Positions 56,891 through 64,000 of a stretch of 64,000 bases of DNA are shown in pieces. This DNA comes from Nocardioides ochotonae (GTDB lineage: Bacteria > Actinomycetota > Actinomycetes > Propionibacteriales > Nocardioidaceae). The position numbers and the translations under genes are program-made. The stretch spans positions 1,971,001 to 2,035,000 of the forward strand of contig NZ_CP061769.1 of the NCBI RefSeq assembly GCF_011420305.2, read 5' to 3'. The notes below the pieces were generated by a model. It searched no databases and was not told the origin of the DNA. It worked only from the letters and a program-made list of their open reading frames with translations. Each line of letters begins with the position of its first letter. The first letter of the stretch is position 1.

Positions 56891-57838
56891 ATGCAGCTCA
56901 GGTCCCTCGGCCAGACCGGTCTCCGCGTGTCCCGTCTCGGCCTCGGCACGATGACGTGGGGACGCGACACCGACGAGCACGAGGCGCGCGACCAGCTGAT
57001 CGCGTTCGCCGAGGCCGGCGGCACGCTCCTCGACACCGCGGCCAGCTATGGCGACGGCGCCGCCGAGGAGCTGATCGGCTCCCTCATCGGCGACGTCGTG
57101 GCACGCGACGAGATCGTGCTCGCCACCAAGGCGGGACTGGTACGCCGCGGGGACTCCCGTCGTGTCGACACCTCCCGCGGTCACCTGCTGCCCGCGCTGG
57201 ACCGCTCCCTCAAGCGGCTGGGCGTGGACCACGTGGACCTGTGGCAGGTGCACGTGTGGAGCGACCGCACGCCGCTGGAGGAGACGCTCCAGGCGCTCGA
57301 CCTCGCGGTGACGTCGGGGCGCGCGTCGTACGTCGGCATCTCCAACTACACCGGCTGGCAGACCGCGCAGGCCGCGACCTGGCAGCGCGCGGTGCCCGGC
57401 CGGGTGCCGCTGGCCTCTACTCAGGTGCAGTACAACCTGCTCAACCGCGGCGTCGAGCACGAGGTGCTCCCGGCCGCCGACGCACTCGGTCTCGGCGTGC
57501 TGGCCTGGTCGCCGCTCGCCGGCGGCGTGCTGACCGGCAAGTACCGCAGCGGCACCCCCGCCGACTCCCGCGCCGCCGACCCGTGGTTCGCCTCGCGGGT
57601 GGAGAACTACCTCGACGGCTTCGGTCGCGGCGTGGTCGAAGCGGTGGCGCGCGCCGCCGACGGGCTGGGCTGGACCCCGCTCGAGGTGGCCCTGGTCTGG
57701 CTGCGCGACCGCCCCGGCGTGACCGCCCCGATCCTCGGCGCGCGCACCGCCGCCCAGCTGCGCGCCGCGCTCGCGATCGAGGAGCTGTCGCTGCCCCCCG
57801 AGATCGTCCTGGCCCTGGACGACGTCAGCGAGGAGTGA
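56891..57838 (+). CDS. aldo/keto reductase
   Basis: 315 residues from ATG 56891 (MQLRSLGQTGLRVSRLGLGT). AKR TIM barrel with catalytic tetrad: Asp in LLDTAASYGDG, Tyr in the same segment, Lys in LATKAGLV, His in WQVHVW. NADP site in the C-terminal GARTAAQLRAAL. Oxidoreductase for aldehydes or ketones, substrate unknown. Four bases upstream of the DUF5703 gene, so co-transcribed. Confidence 0.93.
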   Translation: MQLRSLGQTGLRVSRLGLGTMTWGRDTDEHEARDQLIAFAEAGGTLLDTAASYGDGAAEELIGSLIGDVVARDEIVLATKAGLVRRGDSRRVDTSRGHLLPALDRSLKRLGVDHVDLWQVHVWSDRTPLEETLQALDLAVTSGRASYVGISNYTGWQTAQAATWQRAVPGRVPLASTQVQYNLLNRGVEHEVLPAADALGLGVLAWSPLAGGVLTGKYRSGTPADSRAADPWFASRVENYLDGFGRGVVEAVARAADGLGWTPLEVALVWLRDRPGVTAPILGARTAAQLRAALAIEELSLPPEIVLALDDVSEE

Positions 57839-57842
57839 GCCG

Positions 57843-58061
57843 ATGTCCCGTGTGCTGCGTCAGCCGCTGCGCCCCGGGGTGGAGTGGGAACTCGACAGCG
57901 TCACGTTCTCCCCGGAGTACCCCCGCGGCGTGGTGACCAAGCTGCTCACCGAGCGCGCCGAGCAGGGCGGCTGGGAGCTCGACCGGGTCCGCATCGGCGC
58001 CGACGGCGTACGCCGGGTGCTGCTCCGGCGGCGGGTGATCAAGGCGGTCCGGACCGCCTGA
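57843..58061 (+). CDS. DUF5703 family small protein
   Basis: 72 residues from ATG 57843. Basic and beta-rich (WELDSVTFSPEYPRGVVTK, LTERAEQGGWELDRVRI, VRRVLLRRRVIKA). A conserved actinobacterial protein regularly found behind the aldo/keto reductase gene in this locus. The function is unknown. The stop is nine bases before repeat copy 11. Confidence 0.85.
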   Translation: MSRVLRQPLRPGVEWELDSVTFSPEYPRGVVTKLLTERAEQGGWELDRVRIGADGVRRVLLRRRVIKAVRTA

Positions 58062-58069
58062 GAACCCCA

Positions 58070-58126
58070 CGTTTGGTCCCCAACGACACTTTTCGTGGCC
58101 GATCTGTTGTCGTTGGGGACCAAACG
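58070..58126. repeat. 57-bp palindromic repeat, copy 11
   Basis: Perfect 19-bp arms, with CA/TG pairing one or two bases further out. Between the convergent DUF5703 gene (stop 58061) and M20 peptidase gene (stop 58143), 9 and 17 bases from the two stops. Confidence 0.95.
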
Positions 58127-58142
58127 TGAGGGTGTCGGGCCC

Positions 58143-59477
58143 TCAGACCTCGTCGAGGAACCGGTCGAAGACCCGGGCGCCGAACTCCAGGGCGTCGACG
58201 GGGACCCGCTCGTCGACGCCGTGGAACAGCGCGGTGAAGTCCAGGTCGGCGGGCAGGCGCAGCGGCGCGAAGCCGTAGGAGCGCATCCCGAGCTTGCGGA
58301 AGTGCTTCGCGTCGGTGCCGGCACCCATCAGGTACGGCGCGACGAGGGCGTCCTGGTCCTCGGCGAGGATGGAGCGGGTCATGGCGCGCACCAGGTCGCC
58401 CTCGTACGGCGACTCCCAGGGCTGCTGGTGGCTGACCATGTCGATGTCGACGCCGTCACCGACCAGCTCGCGCAGCGTCGCGAAGAACTCGTCCTCGTAC
58501 CCGGGCAGGAAGCGGCCGTCGACGTGGGCGGTCGCCTCGGTCGGGATGACGTTCACCTTGTAGCCCGCGTGGAGCATCGTCGGGTTGGTGGAGTTGCGAA
58601 GCACGCCGCCGAGCATCCTGGTTGCGGGGCCGAACTCCTCGACGAGCTCCTCGACGTTGTCCGGGGTGACCTGGGTGCCGGCGAGGTCGGCGACCGTGGC
58701 GAGCAGCACCTCCATCGCCGGGGTGAGCCGCACCGGCCACTCGTGGGCGCCGATCCGGGCCACCGCCTGGGCGAGGCGGGTGACGGCGTTGTCAGGGTTG
58801 ACCATCGAGCCGTGGCCGGCGCGGCCGCGGGCGGTGAGCCGCATCCAGGCCATGCCGCGCTCCGCGGTCTCGAGGAGGTAGAGCCGCCGCCCGCGCACGG
58901 TCGTGCTGAAGCCGCCGACCTCGCCGACGGCATCGGCGACGCCCTCGAACTCCTCGGGGTGGTCGCGCACCAGCACCTCGGCCCCCTGGTGGCCGCCGGC
59001 CTCCTCGTCGGCGGTGAAGCACAGCACGATCGGCCGGGTGGGCACCGCGCCGGCGAGCTGGCGGGCGCGGACCACCGAGAGCAGCATCGCGTCGAAGTCC
59101 TTCATGTCGACCGCGCCCCGCCCCCACAGGTAGCCGTCGCGGATCTCACCGGAGAACGGGTCCACCTGCCAGTCCTCGGCCGCCGCCGGGACCACGTCGA
59201 GGTGCCCGTGCAGCAGCAGCCCGTCGCCCTCGGTGCCGCCCCAGCGCGCCATCACCGACGTACGACCGGGGCTGGACTCATAGATGCGCGGCTCGATGCC
59301 CACGTCCGAGAGCAGGGTGGCCACCATCTCCGCGGCGGGCCGCTCCCCCGGCCCCGAGTCGTCGCCGTAGTTGGAGGTGTCGATGCGCAGCAGGTCGCGG
59401 CACAGCTCGACGACCTCGCCCGCGGGGTCGTACGGCGGTGCCGCGACGGTGGTCAGGTCGTGGGGGTCAGCAGCCAT
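58143..59477 (-). CDS. M20 family metallopeptidase
   Basis: 444 residues from ATG 59477; a TTG eight codons earlier is possible. Di-zinc peptidase with HGHLDVVPA (first His/Asp), GRGAVDMKD, CFTADEEAGG (catalytic Glu pair) and GAGTDAKHF near the C-terminus (last His). Dimerisation lid domain in the middle. Corresponds to Rv2141c, a dipeptidase/deacylase-like protein; substrate unknown. Followed upstream by tRNA-Leu on the other strand. Confidence 0.92.
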   Translation of the reverse strand: MAADPHDLTTVAAPPYDPAGEVVELCRDLLRIDTSNYGDDSGPGERPAAEMVATLLSDVGIEPRIYESSPGRTSVMARWGGTEGDGLLLHGHLDVVPAAAEDWQVDPFSGEIRDGYLWGRGAVDMKDFDAMLLSVVRARQLAGAVPTRPIVLCFTADEEAGGHQGAEVLVRDHPEEFEGVADAVGEVGGFSTTVRGRRLYLLETAERGMAWMRLTARGRAGHGSMVNPDNAVTRLAQAVARIGAHEWPVRLTPAMEVLLATVADLAGTQVTPDNVEELVEEFGPATRMLGGVLRNSTNPTMLHAGYKVNVIPTEATAHVDGRFLPGYEDEFFATLRELVGDGVDIDMVSHQQPWESPYEGDLVRAMTRSILAEDQDALVAPYLMGAGTDAKHFRKLGMRSYGFAPLRLPADLDFTALFHGVDERVPVDALEFGARVFDRFLDEV

Positions 59478-59557
59478 GAGGTCAGCATGACATCCGCTCA
59501 ACCACCCCCCGATTCCGTGTTTCCCCGGACCCAGTGTTAAGTTTTTCCAGCACTCGG

Positions 59558-59646
59558 GTCCGGGTGGCGGAATTGGCAGACGCGCTAGCTTGAGGTGCTA
59601 GTGCCCTTTATCGGGCGTGGGGGTTCAAGTCCCCCCTCGGACACCA
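59558..59646 (+). tRNA. tRNA-Leu (anticodon GAG)
   Basis: Class II tRNA with a long variable arm. Acceptor arm GTCCGGG pairs with CTCGGAC (one G-T), D-loop GGAATTGGCAGA, anticodon stem CTAGC/GCTAG around TTGAGGT (anticodon GAG), variable arm GCCC-TTTATC-GGGC, T-arm GGGGGTTCAAGTCCCCC. Discriminator A at 59643 and an encoded CCA at 59644-59646. Confidence 0.96.
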
Positions 59647-59650
59647 GCGG

Positions 59651-59684
59651 AACGGCCAGGCTCTCGACAGAGAGCCTGGCCGTT
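59651..59684 (+). terminator. terminator of tRNA-Leu
   Basis: Perfect 15-bp stem AACGGCCAGGCTCTC and its complement, loop GACA, followed by the T-rich TCTCATTTC; starts five bases after the tRNA CCA end. Confidence 0.85.
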
Positions 59685-59743
59685 TCTCATTTCACTCGTG
59701 GCTGCGAACCCCTCAGCTCCGCGTCCACGCGCGCCTGCGCGGT

Positions 59744-60256
59744 GTGTGGATCCTGTCGATCTTCGCGGTCGTCTGGTCTGCGGCTGCCGCCTCCGGCCTG
59801 TCCGCGACCGGCGCCTCGGCCGCCGCCCTTCCGAGCGCCGTGGCGGCCGTGGTCGTGTCGCTGGTCCTTGTCGTGGTCGTCCGGCGCTCGGCTCACGACC
59901 CGGCCCTTGCCCGGGCCCGCAGGCTCCCGCCCTGGTGGTCGCGCGGCGTCGCTGCGGTCAACATCGCTCAGCTGCTGGTTATCGCGGCCGTGGCGATCGG
60001 CCTGACGAGGCTGGACCAGGCCGCCTACATCCCGGCGGCGGTCGCCGCCGTCGTCGGCCTGCACTTCCTGCCCCTGGCTACCGCCTTCGACCAGCCCCAG
60101 TACCGCGGCACCGCTGTCGTGCTGGTCGTGGTGGGACTTGGCGGTGCGGTCCTGGTCCTGGCCGGCGCCCAGAACGTCACCGTTCAGGCTGCCGTGGGTT
60201 ACGCAAGCGCTGTCGTCCTGTGGTGCTCGGCTGCGCACGTCGCCACACGCAACTGA
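59744..60256 (+). CDS. small hydrophobic membrane protein, function unknown
   Basis: 170 residues from GTG 59744, the first usable start in frame. About four or five transmembrane segments (residues 1-17, 24-46, 68-86, 91-108, 120-160) and a short arginine-rich loop. No domain recognised. It directly follows the tRNA, a usual place for acquired genes, but no repeat of the tRNA end was found beyond it. Confidence 0.6.
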   Translation: MWILSIFAVVWSAAAASGLSATGASAAALPSAVAAVVVSLVLVVVVRRSAHDPALARARRLPPWWSRGVAAVNIAQLLVIAAVAIGLTRLDQAAYIPAAVAAVVGLHFLPLATAFDQPQYRGTAVVLVVVGLGGAVLVLAGAQNVTVQAAVGYASAVVLWCSAAHVATRN

Positions 60257-60299
60257 ACCGACCCGGCCACCACAGCACGGTGCGTCCTTCTGATGGGCC

Positions 60300-60314
60300 G
60301 TAGCAGAGTGCTAC
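60300..60314. promoter_or_regulatory. operator palindrome 1 (GTAGCA-GAG-TGCTAC)
   Basis: Perfect 6-bp arms with 3-nt spacer, upstream of the antitoxin gene. A second, near-identical box begins 19 bases later, so the two lie nearly two helical turns apart on the same face. Confidence 0.75.
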
Positions 60315-60318
60315 GTTG

Positions 60319-60333
60319 GTAGACAAGTGCTAC
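60319..60333. promoter_or_regulatory. operator palindrome 2 (GTAGAC-AAG-TGCTAC)
   Basis: Same box as the previous one with a single mismatch in the left arm. Ends 23 bases before ATG 60357, overlapping the expected promoter. Paired boxes of this kind are typical of autoregulated toxin-antitoxin promoters. Confidence 0.75.
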
Positions 60334-60356
60334 ACCCCGGAGGTGCCTGGAGGTGC

Positions 60357-60815
60357 ATGGTGGGAACCAAGGCTGAACGCGTCACCCGCTTCGACGAGGC
60401 CCTGTTCGAGACCGCCGCGGCCGAAGGGTCACGGCAGTCACGGTCGGCTCGCCAGCAGCTCGAGCACTGGGCGCGACTCGGTGCTGCGCTCTCTGCCCAG
60501 GTCGAGGCGCCCCTGAACCGGGTCCGCCTCGCGCTCGAGGGCACCATTGCCCAGCGGGACCTGACCCTCGATGAGGCGCGCCAGTTCGACGCCGCGATCG
60601 CGGTCCGCATCGATGACGCCGTGGCGCACGCCGACTTCGCCTCTGCCCCGCTGCCGAACTTCGCCGAGGCCTCGCCCGACCCCCACCGCGTCCTGGCGGA
60701 CCTGGCCTCCCGCGAGGAGGTCAGTGAGCGTGCGCGCGAGCAGCTTCGTGAAGCACTGGCAGCACTGGACCAGGCCCTCGAAGCTGAGCCGCAGTCGGCA
60801 GAGGCCGGTCGGTGA
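60357..60815 (+). CDS. ParD-like antitoxin of a zeta-type toxin-antitoxin pair
   Basis: 152 residues from ATG 60357; GTG 60360 fits the GGAGG spacing (six bases) slightly better. The start GTKAERVTRFDEALFETAAAEG followed by SRQSRSARQQLEHWARLG is the sequence of the actinobacterial ParD-like antitoxin family, with a probable ribbon-helix-helix in the first 45 residues. The rest is helical and acidic, likely wrapping the toxin. The stop overlaps the toxin GTG. Two operator palindromes upstream suggest autorepression. Confidence 0.75.
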   Translation: MVGTKAERVTRFDEALFETAAAEGSRQSRSARQQLEHWARLGAALSAQVEAPLNRVRLALEGTIAQRDLTLDEARQFDAAIAVRIDDAVAHADFASAPLPNFAEASPDPHRVLADLASREEVSERAREQLREALAALDQALEAEPQSAEAGR

Positions 60816-61384
60816 CGCGACTGGACCTTGTCGTTGGTCCCAACGGTGCCGGGAAGTCGACCTTCGTCGACCGGATCCTTCTCCCCACGTTCCCGCACCA
60901 AGCTTTCGTCAACGCCGACGAGATCGCCAAGACCTACTGGCCAGGCGACGAAGTCGTGAAGTCGCGGATCGCTGCCCGCCTTGCCGAGGTCCTGCGCGCG
61001 GCCTTCGTGGCGATGGGTGAGCCTTTCATCGCCGAGACCGTCTTCTCCCACCCCTCGAAGATCAACCTCATCGAGGAGGCAGTCGCCGCCGGCTACCGAG
61101 TTCACCTGCACGTGCTGATGCTTCCCGAGGACGAGACCGTCGCACGCGTGGCGAAACGCGTCACCCAAGGCGGGCATCAGGTGCCCGAGGAGAAGGTCCG
61201 CAGCCGCTACCAGCGACTGTGGGAGAACGTCGTCCGCGCAGCTCTTCTGTGCGACACCGCTGACTTCTACGACAACACCGCACGCAGCCCGGTGCGGGTG
61301 GCCCGGCTGAGTGCCGGCATCGCCTATGGCGCGGTCGCATGGCCGGAGTGGACACCGAAGGACCTGACCGACTCCTGGCGCTGA
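60812..61384 (+). CDS. zeta toxin family P-loop kinase
   Basis: 190 residues from GTG 60812, overlapping the antitoxin stop by four bases. Walker A GPNGAGKST at residues 9-17, NADEIAKTYWP (zeta substrate-binding Asp region), FIAETVFSHPSK, and the basic lid (VAKRVTQGGHQVPEEKVRSRY). Zeta toxins phosphorylate UDP-N-acetylglucosamine and poison wall synthesis; short chromosomal members of this type are less well studied and some may act on other small molecules. Confidence 0.85.
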   Translation: MTRLDLVVGPNGAGKSTFVDRILLPTFPHQAFVNADEIAKTYWPGDEVVKSRIAARLAEVLRAAFVAMGEPFIAETVFSHPSKINLIEEAVAAGYRVHLHVLMLPEDETVARVAKRVTQGGHQVPEEKVRSRYQRLWENVVRAALLCDTADFYDNTARSPVRVARLSAGIAYGAVAWPEWTPKDLTDSWR

Positions 61385-61410
61385 AGCCGGCGCCCTCACC
61401 GCGACGGCTT

Positions 61411-61429
61411 CGCGACCCGCCGGGTCGCG
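61411..61429. terminator. hairpin between zeta and HNH genes
   Basis: Perfect 8-bp stem CGCGACCC/GGGTCGCG with a 3-nt loop in the 46-bp gap between two convergent stop codons (61384 and 61431). Confidence 0.65.
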
Positions 61430-61430
61430 C

Positions 61431-62468
61431 TCAGGACTCGCAGACCGTGCCGTCCCCGTCACCGTCGCGGTACCAGGCGTACTCGGGGTCGCGGCCGCGC
61501 ACGTAGGGGCCGTGGCCCGCGGCGATCGCGGAGGTGCAGTAGTCGAAGCGCGGGTCCAGCCCGGCTCCGCCACCGCTGTTACCCGCCGTCGGCGCAGCCG
61601 GTGAGGCCGGTGCAGCCGGTGTGGTCGGCGTCAGCCGGCCCGAGTCGGAGGGCCGGGCGTCGGCGACGGTGCTGCCGCGCAGCTTCGCGAGGCGCACGGT
61701 GAGCGGACGCTTGCCGCAGCTGGCGGCGTACCGGGTGAGCGTCCTGTGCTCGAGCGGGTCGACGCTCAGGCCCCACCGCACCTTCACCGCGACCCAGGAT
61801 GAGACGTAGACGCACGACTTGTACGCCGGCATCCACTGCGCCGGGTCGGCGTCGGACTTCGTGCGGTTCGACGAGGCGCTGACCGCGATCAGCGCGCGCC
61901 GGTCGCCCAGGTCGTTGGCGAACGCCTCGCGCCGCTCTGCGGACCAGGCGTGCGCTCCCGAGTCCCACGCCTCGGCGAGCGGGACCAGGTGGTCGACGTC
62001 GAACGAGGACGCGCTGGTCGTGGTCACCTGGTCGTAGTAGGAGAACCACTCCCCCGCGACCACCGTGCAGCCCGGTGCCAGGCGCGCCCCCGGGGCGCGG
62101 TTCTGGGTGATCAGCACCTCGTCGCGGGTGTCGCAGCCGTTGCGGTCGGCGTCGGACCAGTGCGCGAACAGGTCACGGTCATAGCCGGTACGGCGTTCGG
62201 GGGCGACCGGCAGCGCGGCGACCGCGGCGGCCAGCGAGGTCTTCACCCGCTCCCCCGGACGGCCCTCCAGCGCGGCCGGGGCGCGGTCGGGGCGTGCATC
62301 GGAACTGGGGCCGGAGCTGGGGCTGGGGCTGGGACGCGCGCTGGCAGAGCTCGTCGGCTCCCCGGTGCTGGGGGCGCTCGCGGTCTCGGGGCCCTCCGCC
62401 GCGGGCGTGCAGCCGGCGACGAGCAGCAGCGCGAGGCCGACGCCCGCGGCGCGGACGCGATGCGACAT
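61431..62468 (-). CDS. secreted HNH nuclease lipoprotein with excalibur calcium-binding domain
   Basis: 345 residues from ATG 62468; GTG 62501 is an alternative. Lipoprotein signal (ALLLVAGCT), a 60-residue Ser/Pro/Ala-rich linker, then an HNH domain (FDVDHLVPLAEAWDSGA ... SSNRTKSDADPAQWMP), a second low-complexity linker and a C-terminal excalibur domain (FDYCTSAIAAGHGPYV, DGDGDGTVCE). Extracellular nuclease of the DUF1524 kind, probably Ca-dependent. Two cysteine pairs likely form disulphides. Confidence 0.88.
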   Translation of the reverse strand: MSHRVRAAGVGLALLLVAGCTPAAEGPETASAPSTGEPTSSASARPSPSPSSGPSSDARPDRAPAALEGRPGERVKTSLAAAVAALPVAPERRTGYDRDLFAHWSDADRNGCDTRDEVLITQNRAPGARLAPGCTVVAGEWFSYYDQVTTTSASSFDVDHLVPLAEAWDSGAHAWSAERREAFANDLGDRRALIAVSASSNRTKSDADPAQWMPAYKSCVYVSSWVAVKVRWGLSVDPLEHRTLTRYAASCGKRPLTVRLAKLRGSTVADARPSDSGRLTPTTPAAPASPAAPTAGNSGGGAGLDPRFDYCTSAIAAGHGPYVRGRDPEYAWYRDGDGDGTVCES

Positions 62469-62562
62469 GGCAGTGGCGGAGGGGACGGAGGGCGCAGACA
62501 CGGCTCGATCTTGACGTGTCGCACCGACACTCGCGCGGGCGGGCACCCCGATACGGTGAGGC

Positions 62563-63360
62563 ATGCAGATCTCTGGACGAGTCTTCCTGGTCACCGGCGG
62601 CGGCAACGGAATCGGCCGGGAGGTCGTGCTCGCGCTCCTGGCCCGCGGAGCACGGGTCGCGGCCGTGGACCTCAGCGTCGAGGGGCTCGCGGAGACCGCG
62701 CGGCTGGCCGGCGCGTGCACCCGGCTGACGACCCACGGTCTCGACGTGGGCGATCGCGCCGCCGTCGAGCAGTCCGTGGCCGACGTGCTGGTCGCGCACG
62801 GCCAGCTCGACGGGGTTCTCAACGTCGCGGGCATCATCCAGCCGTTCGTGGCGGTCAAGGAGCTGGACCGCACGGCCTTCGAGAGGGTCATGGCGGTGAA
62901 CTTCTGGGGCGTGGTCAACGTGACCACCGCGGCGCTCCCGGTGCTGCTCACCCGACCGGAGGCCTCAATCACCAACGTCTCCAGCATGGGCTCCTTCATC
63001 GCGGTCCCCGGCCAGACGGCGTACGGCGCGAGCAAGGCGGCGGTCAGCCAGTTCACCGCCGGGCTGTGCTCGGAGCTGCGGGGAACCGCCGTGGCGGTGA
63101 CGCTGGTGCTGCCCGGCGGGGTGAGCACGGGGATCGCCGAGAACTCCGGGGCGCAGGTCGCGGTGCAGGACGCCGAGGACGCCCCGATGCAGCTGACCAC
63201 CGCCGTCGACGCGGCCCGCCAGATCGTCGAGGCGACCGAACGCGGCAGCTATCGGGTCCTGATCGGCAAGGACGCCCGGTTCCTCGACGCGTTCACCCGG
63301 GCGATGCCGCGGCGGGCCAACCAGTTCATCGCCCGCAAGCTCGCGTCGCTGGTCGGCTGA
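62563..63360 (+). CDS. classical short-chain dehydrogenase/reductase
   Basis: 265 residues from ATG 62563. Cofactor motif TGGGNGIGREV, VLNVAGI (NNAG-like), catalytic Ser in ITNVSSMGS, and YGASK for Tyr/Lys. The residue after beta-2 (AAVDLS) is Asp, favouring NAD. Substrate unknown. Divergent from the HNH gene; the two share a 94-bp promoter region. Confidence 0.92.
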   Translation: MQISGRVFLVTGGGNGIGREVVLALLARGARVAAVDLSVEGLAETARLAGACTRLTTHGLDVGDRAAVEQSVADVLVAHGQLDGVLNVAGIIQPFVAVKELDRTAFERVMAVNFWGVVNVTTAALPVLLTRPEASITNVSSMGSFIAVPGQTAYGASKAAVSQFTAGLCSELRGTAVAVTLVLPGGVSTGIAENSGAQVAVQDAEDAPMQLTTAVDAARQIVEATERGSYRVLIGKDARFLDAFTRAMPRRANQFIARKLASLVG

Positions 63361-63370
63361 GGGCTGGCCG

Positions 63371-63387
63371 GGCCGGCTCAGCCGGCC
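63371..63387. terminator. short GC-rich hairpin between convergent stops
   Basis: GGCCGGC-TCA-GCCGGCC. The 7-bp stem reaches the last codons of the minus-strand gene that stops at 63378. A small bidirectional terminator is plausible. Confidence 0.35.
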
Positions 63388-63827
63388 GCCCGGATCCGCT
63401 GGAAGTTGCGCCCGCCGCGCTCGAACGACGCCACGACCGCTGCGGGGACCCGAGGCTCGTCGACCGGCTCCTCCCACGCACACGGGCGCACGTGCACCAG
63501 GTCCGCGGCGTGGGCCTGCCGCGTGGCGTCGTAGCGCCAGGGACCGGTGACCACGCCGCGGCGATAGCGTCCATCGACGTCGCGCGTCCAGACCACCGCC
63601 CCGTCGGGCACGGCGGCGAACCGCTCGACGCGCCGGGCGGTGCGCTCGCCGTGCTCCACGACGGTGCGCGCCACGATCTCCGCCAGTCCCGCGTCGGGTC
63701 CCGGAGCCGGGTCGAGGCGACCGCCGATCCCGACGAGCCCGAGGGAGACGGCACGCGCCTGGGCCATTGCGTCGTCGACGTCGTCGCGTCGGCTGCGCAG
63801 CGGGGCGCGGTAGGTCTCGGGCATCAC
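63378..63827 (-). CDS. conserved hypothetical protein (possible GAF-like protein)
   Basis: 149 residues from ATG 63827 or 63824. Acidic N-terminal half, then GAVVWTRDVDGRYRRGVVTGPWRYD, HAADLVHVRPCAWEEPVDEPRVP and a basic end SFERGGRNFQRIRAAG. The beta-rich middle resembles small domains found in nuclease-associated GAF-like proteins. No family assigned with confidence. Solitary gene. Confidence 0.6.
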   Translation of the reverse strand: MMPETYRAPLRSRRDDVDDAMAQARAVSLGLVGIGGRLDPAPGPDAGLAEIVARTVVEHGERTARRVERFAAVPDGAVVWTRDVDGRYRRGVVTGPWRYDATRQAHAADLVHVRPCAWEEPVDEPRVPAAVVASFERGGRNFQRIRAAG

Positions 63828-63892
63828 TCGATCCTAGGGGCCCGGGGCTGGGGCCCGCGGACCCCGGGGCACCGCCGTCAGGAGTGCGGTCG

Positions 63893-63917
63893 GTTTGAAC
63901 ATGTGCCCACCGGCTAC
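63893..63917 (+). promoter_or_regulatory. sigma-B/sigma-F-like promoter
   Basis: GTTTGA at 63893-63898 and GGCTAC at 63912-63917, 13 bases apart, one base from the actinobacterial general-stress consensus GTTT-N15-GGGTA(C/T). It lies 35 bp before ATG 63952. Confidence 0.45.
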
Positions 63918-63951
63918 CGCGAACGGCGTACCCCGATGAGAGGACCACGAC

Positions 63952-64000
63952 ATGGCAGAGCAGCAGTTCACCTCCGAGACCAAGGTCGCCTTCCTCGTGG
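63952..64000 (+). CDS. start of a gene, probably DJ-1/PfpI family, cut by window end
   Basis: ATG 63952 with AGAGGA upstream; 16 codons visible (MAEQQFTSETKVAFLV). The K-V-A-F-L-V strand after a short polar tail is how DJ-1/PfpI (type 1 glutamine amidotransferase-like, often stress induced) proteins begin. Too short for certainty. Confidence 0.4.
   Translation, partial: MAEQQFTSETKVAFLV

Noticed and set aside
59558..61384. An integrated element bounded by a repeated 3' end of tRNA-Leu
   Set aside because: No second copy of the tRNA end and no integrase were found downstream within the window.

Overview
The window is high-GC actinobacterial chromosome. The gene order matches the order known from Mycobacterium tuberculosis for Rv2092c-Rv2141c: helY, tatC, tatA, pafC, pafB, pafA, prcA, prcB, pup, dop, arc/mpa, then metH, PAC2, mshC, a kinase-fold protein, DUF3090, a phosphatase, uppP and an M20 peptidase. 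Pup-proteasome genes, mycothiol ligase MshC, RbpA and lnt-ppm side by side all indicate Actinomycetota. Gene content and style suggest Nocardioidaceae (Nocardioides-like), which is an inference.

Layout. 1-7.2 kb: cut methyltransferase, an Asp/Glu-racemase-fold enzyme with a Dabb protein, a small membrane protein, a zinc alcohol dehydrogenase, an XRE-MurA fusion, and a GDPD-MFS pair. 7.2-10.6 kb: rbpA behind a sigma-R-type promoter, fxsA-like, ppm1, lnt. 10.9-16.8 kb: lysine aminomutase cluster (kal, kamE, kamD, kdd on minus; kamA on plus; AsnC/Lrp regulator). 16.9-19.2 kb: 5'-3' exonuclease, VOC protein, NAD(P)-binding protein. 19.3-38.8 kb: helY-dgk-hyp-tatC-tatA-pafC-pafB-FKBP-pafA-[DUF559-like]-prcA-prcB-pup-dop-[gadB]-arc-trmI, all on minus. 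38.9-41.7 kb: site-2 protease, RecB-type nuclease, HAD phosphatase. 41.7-46.4 kb: likely acquired segment with an ABC transporter plus two-component system, a decayed IS256-type transposase and repeated border sequences; a second, truncated copy of the HAD 5' end lies at its right edge. 46.6-59.5 kb: metH through the M20 peptidase. 59.6-64 kb: tRNA-Leu(GAG), a membrane protein, an antitoxin-zeta toxin pair with two operator palindromes, an HNH/excalibur lipoprotein, an SDR and the start of a probable DJ-1/PfpI gene.

Most striking is a dispersed DNA element present eleven times. It is exactly 57 bp, with two 19-bp inverted arms (CGTTTGGTCCCCAACGACA and its complement) around a variable 19-nt centre. 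Ten copies lie within about 30 bp of a stop codon, or overlap one; one lies in a divergent gap. The fixed geometry with variable centre is not what ordinary terminators show.

Functional links: Pup is ligated by PafA, removed by Dop, recognised by ARC and its targets degraded by PrcBA. PafBC are regulators beside the Tat export genes. KamDE and MetH both use cobalamin. MshC makes mycothiol, and RbpA has the promoter type that answers thiol stress.
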